Assembly: GCF_009834765.1 (NCBI RefSeq)
Contig: NZ_WVHP01000001.1
Span: 1-64,000 of the forward strand
DNA: 64,000 nucleotides
Direction: 5' to 3'
From: Saccharibacter sp. EH611
GTDB lineage: Bacteria; Pseudomonadota; Alphaproteobacteria; Acetobacterales; Acetobacteraceae
In this document: positions 1 to 7,894 of the stretch, piece after piece
Numbering within the stretch: position 1 is the first letter of the stretch
Layout: the number at the start of each line of letters is the position of its first letter
Position numbers and translations under genes: made by a program
Notes under the pieces: model-generated
Seen by the model: the letters and a program-made list of their open reading frames with translations, nothing else
Told to the model about the DNA's origin: nothing
Databases searched by the model: none

Positions 1-229
1 AACCAACTAGCTAATCAAACGCAGGCCCCTCCTAAGGCAACAAAAGCCTTTGACCCTCAGGTATCATGCGGTATTAGCACCAGTTTCCCAGTGTTATCCC
101 CCACCTCAGGATAGGTTCCTACGCGTTACTCACCCGTCCGCCACTAACCCCGAAAGGTTCGTGCGACTTGCATGTGTTAAGCATGCCGCCAGCGTTCGCT
201 CTGAGCCAGAATCAAACTCTCACGTTCAA
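1..229 (-). rRNA. 16S ribosomal RNA, 5' part
   Basis: Read on the minus strand, this is the start of a 16S gene. The universal 5' segment containing AGAGTTTGATTCTGGCTCAG lies at about 201-220, followed by the GCATGCTTAACACATGCAAG and GGCGGACGGGTGAGTAACG blocks. The V1-V2 pattern is alphaproteobacterial and fits Acetobacteraceae. The mature 5' end is placed near 229 by comparison with E. coli; the rest of the gene lies beyond the left edge. Confidence 0.97.
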
Positions 230-352
230 TCCTACCAAAACGCACAAGCATTCAAAGCATCTAAACTATGTCAGAATACATCAACACTTGCGTCCTAGCG
301 TCTAAACACTAAAACGCCGCCAATATATCCCTTCCAGTCTCTTCCTATTCAA

Positions 353-368
353 CTTTCAAAGATCAGCA
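353..368 (-). promoter_or_regulatory. boxA-like rRNA antitermination element
   Basis: The minus strand reads TGCTGATCTTTGAAAG here, resembling the boxA core (TGCTCTTTGAAA) that recruits Nus factors to rRNA leaders. It sits between the putative promoter and the 16S 5' end, as expected. The match is imperfect. Confidence 0.4.
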
Positions 369-421
369 TCTCTACCGGTCAACCCCGCCGCGTTTCCGCT
401 CCAGCGCCGCCGGTGAATGGG

Positions 422-449
422 CTTATACACCATCAGAAAAACTCAACAA
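422..449 (-). promoter_or_regulatory. Putative rRNA operon promoter
   Basis: On the minus strand a -35-like TTGTTG (444-449) and a -10-like TATAAG (422-427) are 16 bp apart, about 190 bp upstream of the mature 16S 5' end. No other gene lies between ymdB and 16S, so this is the natural promoter position. Assigned by eye from hexamer similarity and spacing. Confidence 0.5.
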
Positions 450-478
450 CCCCCTTTTTTAAAAAAAGTCATATTTTT

Positions 479-1294
479 TTAAAAATCCGGCATATAGGCT
501 GAAAGTTCACCGCCCTGACGGAAAGGACAAACCTTAACGGCAAGGCCAGTTTTATCATCTGTTTCGACCATCAATCCACATACAGAGGCTGTTCCCATTG
601 CCGGTTGAAAGCGTTCTGTCGGTACTTTCTTCAACAACCGTCTTACGGCGTTGTTTTTTTCCATCCCAATGACACTGTCATAGTCACCACACATACCGGC
701 ATCTGTTTGATAAGCCGTGCCGTTAGGAAGAATCCGGTGATCAGCAGTTGGAATATGTGTATGAGTTCCCACTACCAACGAGACGCGTCCATCAAAGAGA
801 TGACCGAACCCCATCTTCTCACTCGTTGTTTCGGCATGAACATCCAGAATAATCGCATGCACGCTCACACCTAGGCGATGTTGCGAGAGGATATTTTCAA
901 CCGCACGAAAAGGATCATCAAGCGCATCCATGAAAACGCGCCCCATGACATTCACTACGAGAATCTTTCGTCCACGAGAAACTTCGACAACGCATCCGCC
1001 CTGCCCTGGCGTTCCTGCCGGATAGTTGGCCGGACGCACGACCTGAGGGAACTGGTCAATTTGTCCAATCAGATCACGTCGATCCCAGGTATGATTTCCC
1101 AGCGTAATGGCATCTACACCACCTTCTAGGAGGTCACGCGCAATTTGTGGGGATAATCCAAAACCATGTGAGGCATTCTCTGCGTTGACGACTACTGCAT
1201 CCAATCGCAGCTCTTCACGCCATCTTGGGAGGCCTTTTAACACAGCTTCACGACCGCTTCGGCCAACGATGTCTCCAAGAAAAAGTAGTCTCAA
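479..1294 (-). CDS. YmdB-type metallophosphoesterase (TIGR00282 family)
   Basis: The 271-residue protein is full length for the YmdB family of calcineurin-like phosphodiesterases, which hydrolyse 2',3'- and 3',5'-cyclic nucleotides in characterised members. The di-metal ligands are visible in order: GD at 7-8, NAEN at 37-40, GNH at 66-68, DVHAE at 151-155 and THTH at 177-180. It is cytosolic, with no signal peptide. It lies 3 bp downstream of the 5-formyl-THF cyclo-ligase gene, so the two are probably co-transcribed. The next thing downstream on the same strand is the rRNA promoter. Confidence 0.9.
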   Translation of the reverse strand: MRLLFLGDIVGRSGREAVLKGLPRWREELRLDAVVVNAENASHGFGLSPQIARDLLEGGVDAITLGNHTWDRRDLIGQIDQFPQVVRPANYPAGTPGQGGCVVEVSRGRKILVVNVMGRVFMDALDDPFRAVENILSQHRLGVSVHAIILDVHAETTSEKMGFGHLFDGRVSLVVGTHTHIPTADHRILPNGTAYQTDAGMCGDYDSVIGMEKNNAVRRLLKKVPTERFQPAMGTASVCGLMVETDDKTGLAVKVCPFRQGGELSAYMPDF

Positions 1295-1297
1295 TGG

Positions 1298-1885
1298 TTA
1301 TCCTTTACGGTCAGGCCGTGTTGTTTGAATAATCTCGCGTTCGGTCACAATATATGACAGGCGCTGGTCATAGCTGTCCATTGGCACCTCGTCACTCTCT
1401 TGCCTGGACAAAGCATAACCAACAGCTGGAGCATGAGGATAGAGGGCTAATGTCCGGTCATAATATCCGCCACCATATCCCAAGCGTCCGCCCTGTCGGT
1501 CAAAGCTCAACAAAGGAACAATGATGATATCCGGTGTTATCACCTCACCTGCTGGATAAAGTGTCCCAAAACGCCCATGATGCAACCGTAGCTGCGGCGC
1601 CCAGCGACGGAATCGCAACGCCTCGCCTCGTGGCGGTGTCTCTGGTAGGGCAACCACATAGCCTGCGCGATGAAGCTGCGCACAAAGAGGACGAAGATCA
1701 ATTTCCTGCGAAAGCGGCCACACCGATGCAACCGCCCTTCCCTCAAGAAAGCGCACCAAACGCGCAAGCCGCCGGATAATGGCATTTCTCTCCCGTGGAA
1801 GAGGAAGCACACGACGCGCCTTTATCACTCGGCGTAACGCACCTTTGCGCTTTTCAATATTTTCAGGAAAATGTGGAGCCACCAC
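1298..1885 (-). CDS. fau: 5-formyltetrahydrofolate cyclo-ligase
   Basis: The enzyme converts 5-formyl-THF plus ATP to 5,10-methenyl-THF. The family's ATP-binding signature GYGGGYYDR is near the C-terminus, preceded by the substrate-side segment VPLLSFDRQGGRLG. The open frame continues upstream to 2038, but that extension (about 50 residues) is unlike the family and overlaps a probable 6S RNA. I chose GTG at 1885 because AGAGGA (1895-1900) lies 9 nt upstream and the resulting 195 aa is the normal family length; a second GTG follows at 1882. The order zapA - 6S RNA - cyclo-ligase is the same as in E. coli. Confidence 0.88.
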   Translation of the reverse strand: MVAPHFPENIEKRKGALRRVIKARRVLPLPRERNAIIRRLARLVRFLEGRAVASVWPLSQEIDLRPLCAQLHRAGYVVALPETPPRGEALRFRRWAPQLRLHHGRFGTLYPAGEVITPDIIIVPLLSFDRQGGRLGYGGGYYDRTLALYPHAPAVGYALSRQESDEVPMDSYDQRLSYIVTEREIIQTTRPDRKG

Positions 1886-2042
1886 AGCCGTTGGTCCTCT
1901 ATCGACCCTTCCAAGACCTGCTAAGACAGGTGGGCACCGGGTAACATGACCAGGATCACGACAGAGCCAGTTCCCTAGGAAGTAATTATCGGCCCGGGGG
2001 TGATGTTGCCTGACGCACCGGGCAGCCCCACGAACCATATGG
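1886..2042 (-). ncRNA. ssrS: Probable 6S RNA
   Basis: This interval on the minus strand lies between zapA and the 5-formyl-THF cyclo-ligase gene, the syntenic place of ssrS. It can fold into a long rod: UCAGG (2009-2013) pairs with CCUGG (1950-1954), AUCAC (2000-2004) with GUGAU (1955-1959), and an apical GGGCC/GGCUC helix carries a UUCC-UA-GGGAA tip; outer pairing near both ends is also possible. 6S RNA mimics an open promoter and sequesters RNA polymerase holoenzyme. Ends are approximate: the 5' end is inferred from the -10 box at 2048-2053, and the 3' end stops before the cyclo-ligase start. Confidence 0.6.
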
Positions 2043-2047
2043 CACTG

Positions 2048-2075
2048 CTTATAGCGAAGTGCAAGAACTGTTCAG
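2048..2075 (-). promoter_or_regulatory. Putative promoter of the 6S RNA
   Basis: On the minus strand CTGAAC (2070-2075) and TATAAG (2048-2053) are separated by 16 bp, which would start transcription around 2041-2042, at the left side of the predicted 6S rod. It lies just past the zapA stop codon. Confidence 0.4.
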
Positions 2076-2094
2076 GAAAGCACGCGAAAGAAAC

Positions 2095-2484
2095 TTACTC
2101 TGAATGTGCAGACGTATCTGCCTTATCGCCTTCCAACGTCTCAGAATGTTTCTCAACCCGTTGTGCCAAATGCTCTGCAATATCAGCAGCCTGTGCAAGG
2201 CGTGTATGGTAGCGCTTGTTCTCATCCAGCGTTGCTTCAGCACGTTTGAGAACTTTCTCTGCTTCTTTACTCATTTTGCCATGTTCTAGATCATAGATTT
2301 CATCAGCAAGCAAAAGAGTCGTTAAAAAGAGAGCATGCCCTTCTCCAGCTGGCGATAGATTCTCACGCACTTTTGCCAAGCGTCGCTCAACCTCCTGAGC
2401 TAAATGCTTTAGGTGCTCTTCCTCTCCATCTTGGCATCCAACAACATAATTAGCCCCACCAATAGGCAATGTAATTTGCGCCAT
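2095..2484 (-). CDS. zapA: Cell division protein ZapA
   Basis: ZapA binds FtsZ and cross-links protofilaments at the Z-ring. The 129-residue protein shows the family's N-terminal beta-rich head (ITLPIGGANYVVGCQDGEEE at about 4-23), the following HLAQEVERRL helix and a C-terminal coiled coil rich in Ala, Lys and Glu. It starts 3 bp after the stop of a small coiled-coil gene and is followed by the probable 6S RNA, a gene order conserved across Proteobacteria. The C-terminal tail (about 110-129) is polar and probably unstructured. Confidence 0.9.
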   Translation of the reverse strand: MAQITLPIGGANYVVGCQDGEEEHLKHLAQEVERRLAKVRENLSPAGEGHALFLTTLLLADEIYDLEHGKMSKEAEKVLKRAEATLDENKRYHTRLAQAADIAEHLAQRVEKHSETLEGDKADTSAHSE

Positions 2485-2487
2485 CGC

Positions 2488-2721
2488 TTATGTCCTCTCT
2501 TCCGTTTCAGTAGTCTCGCCCAAAAGGGAGGTGATTCGCGTTTCAAGCGTTTTGATACGCTCAGAGAGTGCTGTCATACGCGCTTCTGTCGCCTTACGCT
2601 GCAGCTCAGCTTGATTTTCGTGCTGCTCTAGCGCAAAGCCAAGCTGCTTTAGCGCCGCTTCGAGACGGTCAATAGAATGGGCACTGCCTTGCTGTTCGGT
2701 CTGTTGTTGCTCCACACTCAC
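2488..2721 (-). CDS. Small coiled-coil protein (DUF4164-like), upstream of zapA
   Basis: The 77-residue acidic protein is almost entirely predicted coiled coil: leucines are spaced in heptads through RLEAALKQLGFALEQHENQ and again through ALSERIKTLETRITSLLG. Small DUF4164-type coiled-coil genes commonly sit directly upstream of zapA in Alphaproteobacteria, and position and shape fit that family. A role in division or as a ZapA partner is inference from position only. No signal peptide or membrane segment. Confidence 0.7.
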   Translation of the reverse strand: MSVEQQQTEQQGSAHSIDRLEAALKQLGFALEQHENQAELQRKATEARMTALSERIKTLETRITSLLGETTETEERT

Positions 2722-2761
2722 TTCCGCTTACTTCCTTGTCTTTGAAGGTTTAATTGTCAGG

Positions 2762-3127
2762 ATGACGTATCCCCACGCAGCGTCAAGCATGTTTAGCCTC
2801 TTTCCTTCCCCCTTTATTCACATTTCGTCACAGAAATCACTCAACGCGCTTCTGCTGAAACAAGGAAGTCGCTCTTATACGCTCATTTCTTCACCGTTTG
2901 CGGGCTGCGCATTGGGCATTCCATGGTGGGTTGCCCTCCTTAAAGACGCCCCCCATCTCCCTTCGATTTTAGATTGTGGCGCGTCAAGTGCATTGGCTTT
3001 ACAAGCACTCCATGCAGGCATTTCAGGAGTCGTCTGCCGTCACCCTACATCCGATTTATTAAAATATGCGGATACACAGCTCTTCCAAACGCGACCAACA
3101 AGCTTTGATGTAAAGGACATTATTTGA
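2762..3127 (+). CDS. Hypothetical protein, coupled to a ThiE-like gene
   Basis: I do not recognise this 121-residue protein. Its middle carries a small Rossmann-like stretch (SILDCGASSALALQALHAGI) and a tryptophan-containing GIPWWVALLKDAP segment; no catalytic motif is evident. The stop codon overlaps the ATG of the next gene (TGATG), so the two are translationally coupled and probably work together. ATG at 2762 is used; ATG at 2789 is a possible alternative. It is transcribed divergently from the zapA group, with only about 40 bp between the starts. Confidence 0.65.
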   Translation: MTYPHAASSMFSLFPSPFIHISSQKSLNALLLKQGSRSYTLISSPFAGCALGIPWWVALLKDAPHLPSILDCGASSALALQALHAGISGVVCRHPTSDLLKYADTQLFQTRPTSFDVKDII

Positions 3128-3747
3128 TGACTGGTCATCTCTCTTCCAATCTGCCACATCATACCAGTATGACCCCTTGTGATCTTTATCCTATTCTCTC
3201 AGATGCCGACTTAGCGAATGCTTTACCGCGCCTATCGTCTTTCGCGGCATATGAAACAGTTACGGCATTACGGCTTTGCCTCTCGCAAAAACTAGACCCA
3301 GCCCTTCTGTACTCTCTGACAGAATGCCTATACCCACATAATGTTGCGCTCATTATCGCACCTTTGGATAGCCGCCTTCTCGAAAGCCTCCCGCTTGATC
3401 ATATTGACGGCGTGCATATGCCTTCTCTCAAAGAGCTAAAAGCTGTTCCCACCTCTTTTAATAGGAAGAAGTTATCTCTTCAGACCGGTTGCACATGCCA
3501 AACATTGGATGATGCCATGCGTGCTGGTGAACAAGGGGCCGACTATGTTGCCTTCCCAGCAACAGAGAAGACTGCCCTCACTCAGTGGTCGCTCGTGGCC
3601 GAGCTTCCCGCTGTAGCCGAAAACGTCACGTCTTTAGAAAGTGCACAAGAAGCACGCCTAGCTGGTGCAGACTTCCTTAGTGTATCGCTACGAGGGAACG
3701 AAAACGATTATGCGTTACTCGCTACACTGGATAAGTTTTTATCTTAA
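3127..3747 (+). CDS. ThiE-like TIM-barrel protein (thiamine phosphate synthase family, probably not canonical)
   Basis: The 206-residue protein resembles the thiamine-phosphate synthase fold. Visible family-like segments are HNVALIIAPLD, the cysteine-containing SLQTGCTCQTLDDAMRAGEQ, GADYVAFPA and the terminal AGADFLSVSL. The basic residues expected for pyrimidine-pyrophosphate binding (R-x-K in the early strand) and the phosphate-binding GPIFxTxTK loop are not recognisable, so true ThiE activity is doubtful. ATG at 3127 overlaps the upstream stop; a TTG three bases earlier is less likely. No other thiamine gene is in the window. Confidence 0.6.
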   Translation: MTGHLSSNLPHHTSMTPCDLYPILSDADLANALPRLSSFAAYETVTALRLCLSQKLDPALLYSLTECLYPHNVALIIAPLDSRLLESLPLDHIDGVHMPSLKELKAVPTSFNRKKLSLQTGCTCQTLDDAMRAGEQGADYVAFPATEKTALTQWSLVAELPAVAENVTSLESAQEARLAGADFLSVSLRGNENDYALLATLDKFLS

Positions 3748-3896
3748 AGCCAAGCTCCAAAATATTCTGCTGATTTCTATGCTGGATGAAAAAGCTGTTG
3801 TCACTCATTCAGCTATAGAAACATGACAATGGTTTTTGCTCAGTTCCAGTGCAAACACCGTACTGAAACCACGTCATAACTTTGTCAGTCTGTATC

Positions 3897-4586
3897 TTAA
3901 GGCTCAAACGGCAAGACGGAATCGGCCATATAAAGAACGCCATTAGATTGTAAGTAATCACCCCCTACCAAACGGGTCTGACCATAAGGGCCTTGTACCA
4001 ACACCTCGCCTGATGACGGCAGAGGACGCAACGTAACGACCGCTCCACTAAGTGTCTTTACTGAGACATTACCACCGTAATAACGCGCCCGGCGTCTGAT
4101 TTTGGCAAGATCCCAGCGACCGATAAGAATGGTTTGACCGATAAAAGCCTTTAACCGAGCATGATTACCGGCATCCTGCCAATGCCCTGGCCATGTTGAC
4201 ATATAGGCTTCCATGGCCTTATTCGCGCTCGCCAAAACAGTATATGGGCCATCCTCTTGCATCCAACGCTGCCACCCTGCTTCTTTAAGAGCAACGTAAT
4301 AATCCTCTTGCTCCAATGAGCCTGACAGATTTTCATCCAGCGTATGATCTTCATAAGAAACAGTCGGCGGCACATGGTAAGCAGACCGACTATTGGGTGA
4401 ATCCCCATCTTTAGGGGGAACAAATTGGCTCTCAACACTGGTTGCCTCTGGCAATAGCCGCATATAGCCTGAAGGACGTACGCTCGATACATCTTGCCGA
4501 TCAGGCAGCCTCTGGCACCCCGTCAGGATACCCCCTCCTAAGATACATACACCAACCATCAGCCCCTTCGGCAGACCGCTCTTCAA
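3897..4586 (-). CDS. Fasciclin (FAS1) domain lipoprotein-like secreted protein
   Basis: The N-terminus carries a hydrophobic signal segment ending in a lipobox-like GGGILTGCQ, so the protein is probably lipid-anchored in the envelope. The second half is a FAS1 domain: GPYTVLASANKAMEAY corresponds to the conserved opening block, and SNGVLYMADSVLPFEP to the closing VIHxIDxVLxP block. FAS1 domains mediate adhesion or protein interaction. The start is taken as TTG at 4586: it overlaps the upstream TGA as TTGA and has AGGAG 7 nt upstream. The frame stays open to 4610, giving a longer but less plausible N-terminus. About 229 aa. Confidence 0.75.
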   Translation of the reverse strand: MKSGLPKGLMVGVCILGGGILTGCQRLPDRQDVSSVRPSGYMRLLPEATSVESQFVPPKDGDSPNSRSAYHVPPTVSYEDHTLDENLSGSLEQEDYYVALKEAGWQRWMQEDGPYTVLASANKAMEAYMSTWPGHWQDAGNHARLKAFIGQTILIGRWDLAKIRRRARYYGGNVSVKTLSGAVVTLRPLPSSGEVLVQGPYGQTRLVGGDYLQSNGVLYMADSVLPFEP

Positions 4587-4990
4587 CAGCCATCTCCTCG
4601 TAACGACCAACTTGTCACCCGATCATTGACCAGCTCAAACGTTGTCTGACACGTCGAGGTTGAGTACATCGGCGGCATACCGCCTCCCCATGCACCTAAA
4701 CCCGGCCCCCAACCGTAACCATAGCCGTAACCACCCCAATCACCACCCCATGTCCCAGGGGAGAAATTCTCTTGCGTATGGATATAGCTCAAGAAAGTAT
4801 GGCCTTGTGTCTGGTAATTCCGTGTAGGGACACCGAAGCGACGCAACACCTCTACCGAGGACTGGCCCACCATTGACTGCAGCACAGAATGACGCTGCAA
4901 CTCAGGAACAGCGCAGCCTGTCATCCCGAACAGCATTGCTGTGCCTACCAAAGTCCTGCTTACCCAACGCTGTTTCTGTATCTTCTGCAT
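4583..4990 (-). CDS. Small envelope lipoprotein with Gly/Tyr/Trp-rich segment
   Basis: This 135-residue protein has a signal peptide ending in a lipobox (MLFGMTGC), then a segment resembling SmpA/BamE-type folds (MVGQSSVEVLRRFGVPTRNY), a low-complexity glycine, tyrosine and tryptophan run (about 80-108), and a C-terminal part with two cysteines (STCQ and DGC) that may form a disulphide. ATG at 4990 was chosen for its GAGGG Shine-Dalgarno 5 nt upstream; the frame is open to 5080, which would overlap epmA. It overlaps the fasciclin gene by four bases, so the two are coupled. Function unknown. Confidence 0.75.
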   Translation of the reverse strand: MQKIQKQRWVSRTLVGTAMLFGMTGCAVPELQRHSVLQSMVGQSSVEVLRRFGVPTRNYQTQGHTFLSYIHTQENFSPGTWGGDWGGYGYGYGWGPGLGAWGGGMPPMYSTSTCQTTFELVNDRVTSWSLRGDGC

Positions 4991-5067
4991 GATTGCCCTC
5001 AACATACTGGCTGGTATGATCTTTCTGTCCTGACAGATAATCGTTTGTATTTCATCTAAAACTCTCG

Positions 5068-6063
5068 TCAGCTTAACCACAGCACATCTTCAATCCGAGG
5101 AGCGCCTGTTGCAAGCATCACAAGACGGTCAAACCCCAAGGCAATACCAGAGGTCGGTGGCATATGCGGCAATGCTTGTAAAAACGCTTCATCCACGGCC
5201 CAGTCTTGGTCAGGCGTATAAGCAAGCCTACGTTGCCGATCAGCCTCAAAACGCCGCCGCTGCTCGTGAGAATCGGTAAGTTCTTCAAACGCATTAGCGA
5301 GTTCTACACCACCAGCATACAGCTCAAAGCGCAAAGCCACACGTGGATCATGCGGATCACGCCGCGCTAGAGCCGCTTGCTCAGAAGGCCAGTGAGTTAG
5401 AAATGTTGGACGCTCACGCCCGATATGGGGTTCGATACGCTCTAACAACAGACGGAAGAACAGATCTTCCCAATTCTCTCCCTCTCGTAAATCTGCTTGT
5501 GCTTGCTGCGCGAGAGCTTGCGCGTCTCCTTCTGTTTGAAGCACATCTGCTCCGACATAACGTAAGAATGCTTCATGCATCGTCAGCCGCTCAAAAGGCT
5601 GGGTCAAATCAAGGAGCGTTTCTCCTACCCTCAAAGAAGGCGGCAGAAGAGCATGAAGAAGCGCCTCTGTCTCATCCATCAAAGAGGACAAATCCGCTTC
5701 AGTGCGATACCACTCCAACATCGTAAATTCAGGATGATGCGTCGCGCTACGCTCTCCATTGCGCCATACACGTGCAAGTTGAAAAATTGGACAGTGCAGC
5801 CCTGCAACGAGACGCTTCATCGCAAATTCTGGACTCGTATGAAGGAAGCGCGTCTCATGCGTGCCATCTGGATGTTCCAAAGTCGTGCGGAAACATCGAA
5901 GATGCACTTCCTCCCCCGGGACTGGCACAACGTAAGGCGTCTCAACCTCCATATAACCACGCCCATCAAAAAAGGCACGCGTCGCTTGCAGCATACGGGC
6001 GCGACGACGCAAGAGAGGAAGACGATCAGTTAGCGAATGATCATAAGGAGGCAGTACAGTCAT
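5068..6063 (-). CDS. epmA: EF-P--(R)-beta-lysine ligase EpmA (PoxA/GenX)
   Basis: EpmA is a lysyl-tRNA synthetase paralogue that attaches (R)-beta-lysine to a conserved lysine of elongation factor P. The class II core is present without the tRNA anticodon-binding domain: motif 1 around FFDGRGYMEVETPYVVPVPG, motif 2 ARVWRNGE...HHPEFTMLEWY, and motif 3 GIALGFDRLVML near the end. Length is 331 aa with ATG at 6063, close to E. coli EpmA; the open frame extends 57 residues further upstream without family similarity. It is divergent from epmB with about 80 bp between starts, and efp follows epmB. Confidence 0.93.
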   Translation of the reverse strand: MTVLPPYDHSLTDRLPLLRRRARMLQATRAFFDGRGYMEVETPYVVPVPGEEVHLRCFRTTLEHPDGTHETRFLHTSPEFAMKRLVAGLHCPIFQLARVWRNGERSATHHPEFTMLEWYRTEADLSSLMDETEALLHALLPPSLRVGETLLDLTQPFERLTMHEAFLRYVGADVLQTEGDAQALAQQAQADLREGENWEDLFFRLLLERIEPHIGRERPTFLTHWPSEQAALARRDPHDPRVALRFELYAGGVELANAFEELTDSHEQRRRFEADRQRRLAYTPDQDWAVDEAFLQALPHMPPTSGIALGFDRLVMLATGAPRIEDVLWLS

Positions 6064-6144
6064 AAATACAATAGTACACAATTCGGCTGCGCCACTCCAT
6101 AAGTGGGTTGCGTAAGGGGAAAACAGTTCGCTAGAGCACGCATC

Positions 6145-7206
6145 ATGAATGATGATGCTCCATCTACGCCCCATCAGGGAACCCTGCGCACAGCCGATTC
6201 TCTCATCCAAGCCGGACTCGTCCCACCGGATCAACGCGAGGCTCTGCTGCGCGTCGCACGTGATTACGCGACGGCCATTCCGCCTGCTTTTTCAAACCTC
6301 ATTGAACATCCAGACGACCCGATAGCGCGACAAGTCATCCCAGACCCACGCGAGAGCACTCAGCAACCTCATGAAGATGTTGACCCTATTGGTGATGACG
6401 CACTCTCTCCCGTGCCAGGCGTTGTGCATCGCTATGAAGACCGTGCGCTGCTTAAACCCCTCTTAATTTGCCCGCTTTATTGCCGCTTCTGCTTTCGGCG
6501 TGAGCATGTCGGCCCGGGTGGAGGCCTCCTTAGTGACGAGGACTTGGAAACTGCTTTTCAGTGGTTTGAGGCTCACCCAAAAATTCGCGAAGTAATTTTA
6601 ACAGGCGGCGACCCTCTCATGCTGTCGCCACGGCGCATGAAAAAGATCATCTCTCGCCTTTCGGCTATTCCTCATATTGAAACAATCCGTCTCCATACGC
6701 GTGTGCCTGTTGCCGCGCCTGAGCGCCTAACGCCGGCTCTGCTCGATGCCTTAGAGAGTGACTGCTCCGTCTGGGTTGTGCTGCATGCCAACCATGCCCG
6801 CGAACTCGGCCATGACGCACGTTTGGCTGTGCGCTCGCTCCTTAGCCGTGCAATCCCAGTTCTCTCGCAATCCGTTTTACTGCGCGGCGTGAATGACACA
6901 GCCGACGCATTGGAAGAACTGTTCCGCGCCTTTATTAAAGCACGCGTGAAGCCCTATTACCTCCACCATCTCGACCCTGCCCCTGGCACTGCACATTTCC
7001 ATGTTCCAGTGGAAGAAGGACGCGCTTTGCTCGCAAATTTGCGTGGACGTGTTACAGGACTCGCTTGGCCCACCTACGTGGTCGATATTCCCGGTGGGAA
7101 AGGCAAAGTACCGCTCGGCCCTGACTATCTCCTCCCCCAAAGCGAGGACAAAAACCCACAACGTCAGGTGAAAGCACCAAACGGAACTATTCACTCCTTT
7201 ACGTGA
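6145..7206 (+). CDS. epmB: EF-P beta-lysylation protein EpmB (lysine 2,3-aminomutase family)
   Basis: This radical-SAM, PLP-dependent enzyme converts (S)-alpha-lysine to (R)-beta-lysine for EF-P modification. The CxxxCxxC cluster motif is CPLYCRFC, followed by FRREHVG; the family's EVILTGGDPLML and THTR-like RLHTRVPV segments are present, as are the PYYLHHLDPAPGTAHF block and a C-terminal GGKGK that supplies the PLP lysine. 353 aa from ATG at 6145; the frame is open 14 codons further upstream. Its neighbours epmA and efp make the assignment to EF-P modification, rather than lysine catabolism, secure. Confidence 0.92.
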   Translation: MNDDAPSTPHQGTLRTADSLIQAGLVPPDQREALLRVARDYATAIPPAFSNLIEHPDDPIARQVIPDPRESTQQPHEDVDPIGDDALSPVPGVVHRYEDRALLKPLLICPLYCRFCFRREHVGPGGGLLSDEDLETAFQWFEAHPKIREVILTGGDPLMLSPRRMKKIISRLSAIPHIETIRLHTRVPVAAPERLTPALLDALESDCSVWVVLHANHARELGHDARLAVRSLLSRAIPVLSQSVLLRGVNDTADALEELFRAFIKARVKPYYLHHLDPAPGTAHFHVPVEEGRALLANLRGRVTGLAWPTYVVDIPGGKGKVPLGPDYLLPQSEDKNPQRQVKAPNGTIHSFT

Positions 7207-7324
7207 GGAAAGACGAAAGGCATCATGCGGCAAAATGTCCAAACATCTTGCCTCCCCTCGCGCTGCCCGCTAGAAGCCGCAGGGAACATAGACCGATCTT
7301 TTGCATTGCACATCAGGAGCTGAC

Positions 7325-7891
7325 ATGAAACAGCAAGCCAACCTTATCCGTGCCGGACAGGTGATTGAACATAATGGTCGTCGCTGGAGCGTCTTAAAAC
7401 AGCAGATTTTGACCCCCGGTAAAGGCGGCGCCTTTATTCAGGTTGAGATGCGCGACATCAAAACCGGCAATAAAAGCAACGAACGTTGGCGCACCGCTGA
7501 TACCGTTGAGCGTTTGATCACAGAAGATAGAGACTACATCTATTCTTACATGGATGGCGACAACATCGTTCTCATGGATCCTGAAACCTTTGAGCAGACC
7601 ATGCTGCCTAAGGATATTCTGGGTGATCAGCTCCCATTCCTGCAAGACAATATGGAAGTCGGCATTAAGCTGGTTGAAGGCGACCCAGTTGGGGCGACCA
7701 TTCCATCACAAGTTACTCTCGAAGTTGCTGAAGCTGACCCTGTTGTTAAAGGCCAGACAGCCAGCTCTTCTTACAAACCTGCCAAGCTTTCCAATGGCGT
7801 GAAAGTTATGGTTCCCCCTTTCGTTGCCGCTGGTGAGCGCATCGTTGTCCGTACCGATGATGCTTCTTACGTTGAGCGTGCTAAGGACTGA
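7325..7891 (+). CDS. efp: Elongation factor P
   Basis: EF-P rescues ribosomes stalled on polyproline. The 188-residue protein has the KOW-like N-terminal domain followed by two OB domains, ending in FVAAGERIVVRTDDASYVERA. The loop TPGKGGAF carries the lysine (residue 33) that EpmA would beta-lysylate, matching the bacterial subclass that uses EpmAB. ATG at 7325 has AGGAG 6 nt upstream. It is followed after 3 bp by the inositol monophosphatase gene. A weak TTGCCT/TAGAAG promoter pair with 17 bp spacing lies upstream. Confidence 0.96.
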   Translation: MKQQANLIRAGQVIEHNGRRWSVLKQQILTPGKGGAFIQVEMRDIKTGNKSNERWRTADTVERLITEDRDYIYSYMDGDNIVLMDPETFEQTMLPKDILGDQLPFLQDNMEVGIKLVEGDPVGATIPSQVTLEVAEADPVVKGQTASSSYKPAKLSNGVKVMVPPFVAAGERIVVRTDDASYVERAKD

Positions 7892-7894
7892 TCC

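Noticed and set aside
50-298. Plus-strand 82-codon open frame over the 16S start
   Set aside because: It lies on the opposite strand of the rRNA gene and its leader and has no protein-like sequence.
1886-2038. N-terminal extension of the cyclo-ligase frame
   Set aside because: It is unlike the family and coincides with the predicted 6S RNA; GTG at 1885 has a good ribosome site.
6064-6234. 57-residue upstream extension of EpmA
   Set aside because: No EpmA similarity, and it would run across the divergent promoter region and into epmB.
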